From Desulfobacula sp. (lineage in GTDB: Bacteria > Desulfobacterota > Desulfobacteria > Desulfobacterales > Desulfobacteraceae): DNA of 64,000 bases. The notes beneath the pieces were generated by a model. The model saw nothing but the letters and a program-made list of their open reading frames with translations, was not told the DNA's origin and did not search any database. Both the position numbers and the translations under genes were made by a program. Numbering within the stretch: position 1 is the stretch's first letter; every line of letters begins with the position of its first letter. Shown in pieces: positions 59,178-64,000 of the stretch. The stretch lies in the NCBI GenBank assembly GCA_018645325.1, contig JABGOU010000006.1:62001-126000 (forward strand), given 5' to 3'.

Positions 59178-60935
59178 ATGAGTTTACAAGTATTGACGGT
59201 TCTTGTTGTTGGAGCTACTTTTGTACTTTACATTTATATTGCCATCCGGTCGAAAGCTAAGGACACCAGTGACTTTTATGTTGCAAGCAAAGGCGTTCAT
59301 CCCGTTCTCAATGGTATGGCAACTGGTGCTGACTGGATGTCTGCCGCATCTTTTATTTCCATGGCAGGCCTTATTGCTTTTTTAGGATATGACGGCGCAG
59401 TTTATCTTATGGGATGGACAGGAGGTTATTGCCTTCTTGCCATGCTTTTAGCCCCTTATCTAAGAAAGTTTGGAAAATTTACAGTTTCAGAATTTATTGG
59501 TGAGAGATATTATTCTAATTTTGCAAGAATGGTTGCAGTGGCCTGTCTTATCACTGCATCCGTCACCTATGTTATCGGTCAGATGAAAGGCATCGGTGTT
59601 GTCTTTTCCCGCTCCCTTGGGGTTTCCTTTGAGGTGGGAATTGTTATTGGTATGATCATTGTTTTTATCTATGCTGTTTTCGGCGGCATGAAAGGGGTTA
59701 CCAATACTCAGATTGCCCAGTATTGTGTACTTATTTTTGCCTACACGGTTCCTGCAATATTTATTGCTCTTCAACTCACCGGAATGCCTATCCCGCAATT
59801 AGGTCTGGGTAGTACAATGTCAGACGGCAGCGGGGTTTATCTTTTGGACAAACTGGATGGAATCTTGACGGAGTTAGGCTTTGCAGCCTACACGGCCCAG
59901 AAGATGTCAACGATTAATGTTCTGTTTCTGACCATGTCGTTGATGATCGGTACGGCAGGACTCCCCCATGTTATCATGAGGTTCTTTACAGTGCCTTCGG
60001 TAAAAGACGCCCGTGCATCCGCAGGATGGGCTCTTGTTTTTATTGCCATTCTTTATACCACAGCACCTGCAGTCGGTGCCATGGCCCGTATGAACCTTAT
60101 GCAGACCATTCAGCACGGTCCCGTTGGCAGTATTGACGGGAATATTGAATATGCAAAAGTGCCGGCCTGGTTTAAGAGCTGGGAAAAAACAGGTCTTTTA
60201 AAGTTTGAAGACAAAAATGGTGACGGCAGAATCCAGTACTATGATGAAAAAGGCCTTAAAACTGCTGAATCATTTGGTTGGAAAGGTAATGAAATGATAA
60301 AGGTTGACAGGGACATCATGGTTCTTGCCAATCCTGAAATTGCAGGACTGCCCAACTGGGTTGTCGCGCTTGTTACTGCAGGTGGTATTGCCGCAGCTCT
60401 CTCAACTGCTGCAGGACTCTTACTTGCCATTGCAACGGCCATTTCCCATGATGTTTTAAAAGGCTGGTTAATGCCGGATATCGATGACCAGCAGGAACTT
60501 AAATTCAGCCGTATTGCCATCGGAGGTGCTATCCTTGTTGCAGGTTACCTTGGTTTGAATCCTCCCGGTTTTGCAGCCCAGGTTGTTGCTCTGGCATTTG
60601 GCCTTGCGGCATCATCCATATTCCCGGCCATCATGATGGGTATCTTTTCCAAGCGCGTTAACGACAAAGGTGCCATCGCGGGTATGATAGCAGGTTTGGG
60701 ATCAACTCTTATTTATATCTTTGTATTCAAGGGATGGTTCTTCTTTAAATCCACTGCAATGTTACCGGACAACGCCGATAACTGGCTGTTTGGTCTTAAT
60801 CCACAGTCCTTTGGTACTGTGGGTGCCATCATTAACTTTATCGTGGCATATGTGGTCTCATTTGCGACTGAACCACCTCCACAGAGGATCCAGGATCTTA
60901 TCGAAGATATCCGTGTACCTATTGCTAGTAAATAA
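59178..60935 (+). CDS. Sodium:solute symporter, VC_2705 (acetate-permease-like) subfamily
   Basis: 585-residue SSS-family transporter with about 13 membrane helices. DFYVASKGVHPVLNGMATGADWMSAASF near residue 32 is the SSS family signature with the Na site; FSRSLGVSFEVGI, FGGMKGVTNTQIAQY, TAGLPHVIMRFFTVP and ISHDVLKGWLMP further support it. An insertion between two helices (~325-375) contains D345-K-N-G-D-G-R-I, an EF-hand-like loop. The pairing with DUF4212 and the convergent DUF294 and exonuclease genes is typical for this subfamily. Substrate is inferred to be acetate or another short carboxylate. Ends at a strong terminator. Confidence 0.9.
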   Translation: MSLQVLTVLVVGATFVLYIYIAIRSKAKDTSDFYVASKGVHPVLNGMATGADWMSAASFISMAGLIAFLGYDGAVYLMGWTGGYCLLAMLLAPYLRKFGKFTVSEFIGERYYSNFARMVAVACLITASVTYVIGQMKGIGVVFSRSLGVSFEVGIVIGMIIVFIYAVFGGMKGVTNTQIAQYCVLIFAYTVPAIFIALQLTGMPIPQLGLGSTMSDGSGVYLLDKLDGILTELGFAAYTAQKMSTINVLFLTMSLMIGTAGLPHVIMRFFTVPSVKDARASAGWALVFIAILYTTAPAVGAMARMNLMQTIQHGPVGSIDGNIEYAKVPAWFKSWEKTGLLKFEDKNGDGRIQYYDEKGLKTAESFGWKGNEMIKVDRDIMVLANPEIAGLPNWVVALVTAGGIAAALSTAAGLLLAIATAISHDVLKGWLMPDIDDQQELKFSRIAIGGAILVAGYLGLNPPGFAAQVVALAFGLAASSIFPAIMMGIFSKRVNDKGAIAGMIAGLGSTLIYIFVFKGWFFFKSTAMLPDNADNWLFGLNPQSFGTVGAIINFIVAYVVSFATEPPPQRIQDLIEDIRVPIASK

Positions 60936-60958
60936 ATCAATTTAGTTACAAAAAGGAT

Positions 60959-60993
60959 AAAACCGCCGGCCTCTGAAATGGCCGGCGGTTTTT
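60959..60993. terminator. Terminator between symporter and DUF294 gene
   Basis: AACCGCCGGCC at 60961-60971 and GGCCGGCGGTT at 60980-60990, perfect 11-bp arms with an 8-nt loop and a T tail on the plus strand (and A/T tail upstream for the minus strand). Serves the symporter operon and possibly the converging gene that ends at 61024. Confidence 0.9.
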
Positions 60994-61023
60994 GATTGCC
61001 TTCCTAGACAACAGATCAATTCT

Positions 61024-62907
61024 TTAGGAAGCTCCTATAAATTCAACTTTGAGTTTTTGCTGCAACTTTTCTATTATCTTAAATATTTCCTTGAGCATGG
61101 CCTGATCTATGGAAGAAAAATTGGCGGGATTGATATAGTTGTCAGGTTCTTGTCCCTCATCCATTATGGTGGTGATCTGTCTTAAGAACCTTAAACCCAT
61201 CATATGGTTATAGGACCGGATCAGATTCAGGTATTGCTTGCTGGTCAAAGAATGTTTTGTATAAAGTCTGAACAGCCTGGTCAATGTATTGGTAGCAAAA
61301 ATCCCTTCTTTTAATGAATAAATCCGGGCAAAATCAATAATGGGCAGGAGCGCTTTTTTTATATCAAAAGATCCTTTGTGTTTTCCTTTTTCTTCCACAA
61401 TAAAATTGCCGAAAAAACTTATGGGCGGTTTAAATTGAAAAGAATTTTCAGTCAGGCACCTTAAAATACCCGGCCATTCCTTAACAGATTTTGAAAGATG
61501 ATCTTTAAGTTCATCTGTAAGGCTTAAATCCCCCCAGGCACCCCTGAAATCAAAAAAAATACTTGAGTACAATATTTTCTGGGGGTCAACGCTTCGAATC
61601 CAATTTGTAAAATATTGTTTCCAAACAGATAAGGGTTGACACCATTTTGGGTTTTTGGCCATATTATCACCATCACAAAACTTAAATCCTGCCCTGTTCA
61701 ACTGGTTGCATGTCAATTCTGAAAACTTACGAAAATATTCCAAGGCTTTTTCCGCTTCATCGGGGTCAGCCAAATCTTCATATAAAAGGGCATTGTCCTG
61801 GTCAGATATCAGGGTCTGTTCATCACGGCCTTCAGATCCCATGATCATAAATACAAACCTGCAGGGAGCCTGGCCAATCTCATCAATTGTAAACCGGATA
61901 ATTTTATTTAGAATTGCTTCTGAAAATGCGGTGATTAATTTTGTGATATACTCAGGATTGGATCCGTTTTTAATAGGATCAAGCAGGAGTTCGGAAAGCC
62001 TGGAATGAATATTTTCCAGGTGCTCAATGTGTTCTGCCGACTGTATGGCTTTTATTAATAGATAGGTTGAATTTGACTGTGAGGATATCAAATCCTTTTC
62101 AGTAATAATTCCTATGATATCAAGAGCTTTATTGGTTATTGCCAGGTGCCTTTTATCTTTGGAGGTCATCTTTATAAAAACTTCAAAAACCTGGGCACCC
62201 GCCGGAATGCTTATAACCGGAGACGACATGATCTGTGAGACTGGGTCTTGGGGGGTAAGCTCTTTTGCAAGGACTTTGGCCCTTAAATCAGCATCTGTAA
62301 CAATACCTTGTATTTTCTTTTTTTTATTTCTTATCAAAATGGCAGAGGAAGAGCTTTGGGTCATTTTTTTTGCAGCATTTTTTATGCTTGTGTCCATTGG
62401 ACATGTGGCAATATTGGGTTTGAACATGGCAGAGATGGGCTGATTAAAAAAAGGCAGATTAAACTCCTTATCCCTGATATGGCGCAATATAATACCTGCG
62501 TAGGATTTATTTAGCATGCATTTACCAAACTCTGCCGTAAAATATTCCTTAAATTCTTTAAACTCTTCACATACTTTTGAAAAAATATGGGCATCCAGGG
62601 TCATGAATGTTGAATCCTCCAGCACTTCCAAGGTACGTGTACTCATTGAATCATTCATCAGAATAGAGATGCCGCCGAAATTGTCTCCTTCCTTAAGATT
62701 TTTTTTCAGGGTTTTGGCAAAATTTTCTTGAAAATAATATTGGGCAGACCCTTTGGACAATACATACAGTTTATCTACCTTGGTTATTTCCTGGATAAGA
62801 AGAATGGATCCTTTTTTATGATTTTCAAAGGAAAAATGATTATTAATAGTCTTCTGTTTATCTTGAGGCAGAAGGGAAAACGGTGCAATACTTGTCTTTT
62901 TTTTCAA
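61024..62907 (-). CDS. cNMP-binding / CBS / DUF294 nucleotidyltransferase-like protein
   Basis: 627-residue soluble regulator. Order: cyclic-nucleotide-binding-like domain (~20-130, GSAQYYFQENF, GDNFGGISILMNDS), CBS pair (~155-285, IVTDADLRAKVLAKE, GIITEKDLIS), DUF294 nucleotidyltransferase-like domain (~330-470) with MGSEGRDEQTLISDQDNALLY containing the G-S-x-G-R and D-x-D metal motif, and a DUF294 C-terminal helical domain. The gene family regularly neighbours VC_2705 symporters and a DEDDh exonuclease, as here. The activity may be nucleotidylation of a partner, not demonstrated. Start at ATG 62907; the upstream exonuclease gene ends 23 nt away. Confidence 0.9.
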   Translation of the reverse strand: MKKKTSIAPFSLLPQDKQKTINNHFSFENHKKGSILLIQEITKVDKLYVLSKGSAQYYFQENFAKTLKKNLKEGDNFGGISILMNDSMSTRTLEVLEDSTFMTLDAHIFSKVCEEFKEFKEYFTAEFGKCMLNKSYAGIILRHIRDKEFNLPFFNQPISAMFKPNIATCPMDTSIKNAAKKMTQSSSSAILIRNKKKKIQGIVTDADLRAKVLAKELTPQDPVSQIMSSPVISIPAGAQVFEVFIKMTSKDKRHLAITNKALDIIGIITEKDLISSQSNSTYLLIKAIQSAEHIEHLENIHSRLSELLLDPIKNGSNPEYITKLITAFSEAILNKIIRFTIDEIGQAPCRFVFMIMGSEGRDEQTLISDQDNALLYEDLADPDEAEKALEYFRKFSELTCNQLNRAGFKFCDGDNMAKNPKWCQPLSVWKQYFTNWIRSVDPQKILYSSIFFDFRGAWGDLSLTDELKDHLSKSVKEWPGILRCLTENSFQFKPPISFFGNFIVEEKGKHKGSFDIKKALLPIIDFARIYSLKEGIFATNTLTRLFRLYTKHSLTSKQYLNLIRSYNHMMGLRFLRQITTIMDEGQEPDNYINPANFSSIDQAMLKEIFKIIEKLQQKLKVEFIGAS

Positions 62908-62930
62908 CTATTTACCTATCTTTTAAATGA

Positions 62931-64000
62931 TTAATATTTCAGCCTGGAATAATATGTTTTTTTAGAAGCTTCAATTGCATCTTTCAATGTAAAAATCCCA
63001 TTGGCATTCAGAATGGGAATCAATTTTAAAAATATTTCAGCAGTAGCTATGGCATCACCTAATGCAGTATGTCTACCTATTATATTGACTCCTAACCGTT
63101 TGGCAATGTTTTCCATGTCATGCAGCTCATTTACCGGAGATAGTGCAGCAGATAATAATAGAGTATCCAGAACCGGGTTGGTAAAGATGGTATGGGTCAA
63201 TTCTTCTTTGACCTTAAGCATTTTCATATCAAAGGCTATATTATGCCCGAGAAGTACCGTATCATATGTGTAAATTTTAAATAATGGAAGAATGTTTCCA
63301 ATATCGGGTTTCCCATCAAGCATTTCATAGTTGATTCCGTGAATTTTGTAAGATTCCAAAGGGATATCCCGTTTGGGATCCACTAGTTCTTCAAATATAT
63401 CCTGATAAACAATCCTGTTGTTTACAATTCTGACAGCAGCTATTGAAATGATTTCATCTCCGCCGATAGGATCAAGACCTGTTGTTTCCGTATCAAAAAC
63501 AGTAAATATTATATTTTTTAAATCAGTATTAAATATATCGTTGGTGTCATAATCAATCTTAAAAAGATCAAAATCATAAAATTCAGGCCTGCTTTCTGCT
63601 ATTACTGCCCCTCTTTTTTTCTTTGCAAAATCCGATTTAAGTTCAGCTTTGGCAGTGATTCGGACCTGGGAACAGGTCTGATAATTTTGTGAGATGATAT
63701 TGAATTCCGACCTGTTCTGCTTTAAGACATATCCAAAAGAAGGTAGAGACCTGATTTTTTTAGTAATTATATTTTCAATCTGGATCTGACTTGCAGGGTT
63801 GTCATACCATATGATATCAAACAAAATTTCACCGTTAACATTACCAATATTAAGATCAAATTCCCTTTTGCCCGTTATTTCAGATAAATTTACAAGAAGA
63901 AAAATAAATGCCAGAGTGAAAGAATATGAGTCGGCAAGCATTCGATGATTATTTTCCAGATTTTGAAGATTAATTTTAATGCCGCTTTGTTCTTTTGCCT
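62931..64000 (-). CDS. DEDDh 3'-5' exonuclease fused to a HATPase-like domain, 5' partial
   Basis: The frame is open to the window edge (no stop upstream of the Met at 63941), so at least 356 residues are visible and the N terminus is outside. The C-terminal ~190 residues are a DnaQ-type exonuclease: TVFDTETTGLDPIGGDEII (D-x-E), GHNIAFDMKML and HTALGDAIATAEIF (H-x4-D), so all DEDDh residues are there. Before it lies a region with LADSYSFTLAFIFLLVNLSE, NGEILFDIIWYDNPAS that resembles a degenerate histidine-kinase ATPase domain. The pair with DUF294 and a sodium symporter is a recurrent cluster whose purpose is unknown. Confidence 0.85.
   Translation of the reverse strand, partial: AKEQSGIKINLQNLENNHRMLADSYSFTLAFIFLLVNLSEITGKREFDLNIGNVNGEILFDIIWYDNPASQIQIENIITKKIRSLPSFGYVLKQNRSEFNIISQNYQTCSQVRITAKAELKSDFAKKKRGAVIAESRPEFYDFDLFKIDYDTNDIFNTDLKNIIFTVFDTETTGLDPIGGDEIISIAAVRIVNNRIVYQDIFEELVDPKRDIPLESYKIHGINYEMLDGKPDIGNILPLFKIYTYDTVLLGHNIAFDMKMLKVKEELTHTIFTNPVLDTLLLSAALSPVNELHDMENIAKRLGVNIIGRHTALGDAIATAEIFLKLIPILNANGIFTLKDAIEASKKTYYSRLKY

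Overview
The window looks like chromosomal DNA of an anaerobic, Gram-negative, completely oxidising member of the Desulfobacterota, most like Desulfobacteraceae such as Desulfobacula or Desulfobacter. The basis is the DAP-type murein cluster, the bacterial CO dehydrogenase/acetyl-CoA synthase set beside fhs and folD, a selenocysteine formate dehydrogenase with diaphorase subunits, an ADP-forming acyl-CoA synthetase and a VC_2705-type symporter. The placement is inference: no rRNA and no sulfate-reduction gene lies in the window.

Layout. 1-3972 (+): end of a Gld-like ABC exporter operon (permease, GldG-like protein, DUF4340 protein), closed by a remnant of a plsC acyltransferase that has lost its catalytic middle. 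4030-22747 (+): a compact dcw cluster, mraZ-rsmH-ftsL-ftsI-murEF(fused)-48-aa ORF-mraY-murD-ftsW-murG-murC-murB-ftsQ-ftsA-ftsZ, followed 3 nt after ftsZ by a radical SAM gene. A three-repeat MraZ operator precedes it. 22897-26549: a holin-like membrane protein, Mn-dependent pyrophosphatase and a hybrid histidine kinase. 26670-31685 (-): formate dehydrogenase operon whose catalytic gene is read through an in-frame UGA (Sec) with a clear SECIS hairpin. 31854-40405 (-): housekeeping run alaX-like, rluD-like, carD, pth, rplY, prs, tRNA-Gln, ispE, DUF1844, phosphopantetheinyl transferase and ADP-forming acyl-CoA synthetase. 40451-44445: a secreted trypsin-like protease, arfB, an ABC-F ATPase and a repeat/hairpin element. 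44469-57380: Wood-Ljungdahl locus, with fhs-folD (-) divergent from acsD-acsA-acsB-acsC-acsE-(102-aa ORF)-cooC (+). 57387-58403 (-): GAPDH/Epd-type dehydrogenase. 58907-64000: DUF4212 plus sodium:solute symporter (+), convergent with a cNMP/CBS/DUF294 protein and a DEDDh exonuclease fused to an upstream domain that runs off the window.

How it works together. Formate dehydrogenase, formyl-THF ligase, FolD, AcsE, the corrinoid protein AcsCD and CODH/ACS form most of a reversible acetyl-CoA pathway; only the methylene-THF reductase step is absent. In a sulfate reducer this would oxidise acetyl-CoA to CO2, or run backwards for autotrophy. The ADP-forming synthetase and the possible acetate-type symporter fit acetate handling.

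Most notable: the SECIS-bearing fdhA, the internally deleted plsC, the long Lys/Ala-rich tail on AcsD, the 48-aa ORF inside the dcw cluster, the nested inverted-repeat element at 44314-44445 with a partial copy at 42463, and palindromes and direct repeats upstream of the C1 operons and the symporter. I found no clearly new multi-gene defence or mobile system, no CRISPR array and no intact insertion sequence.
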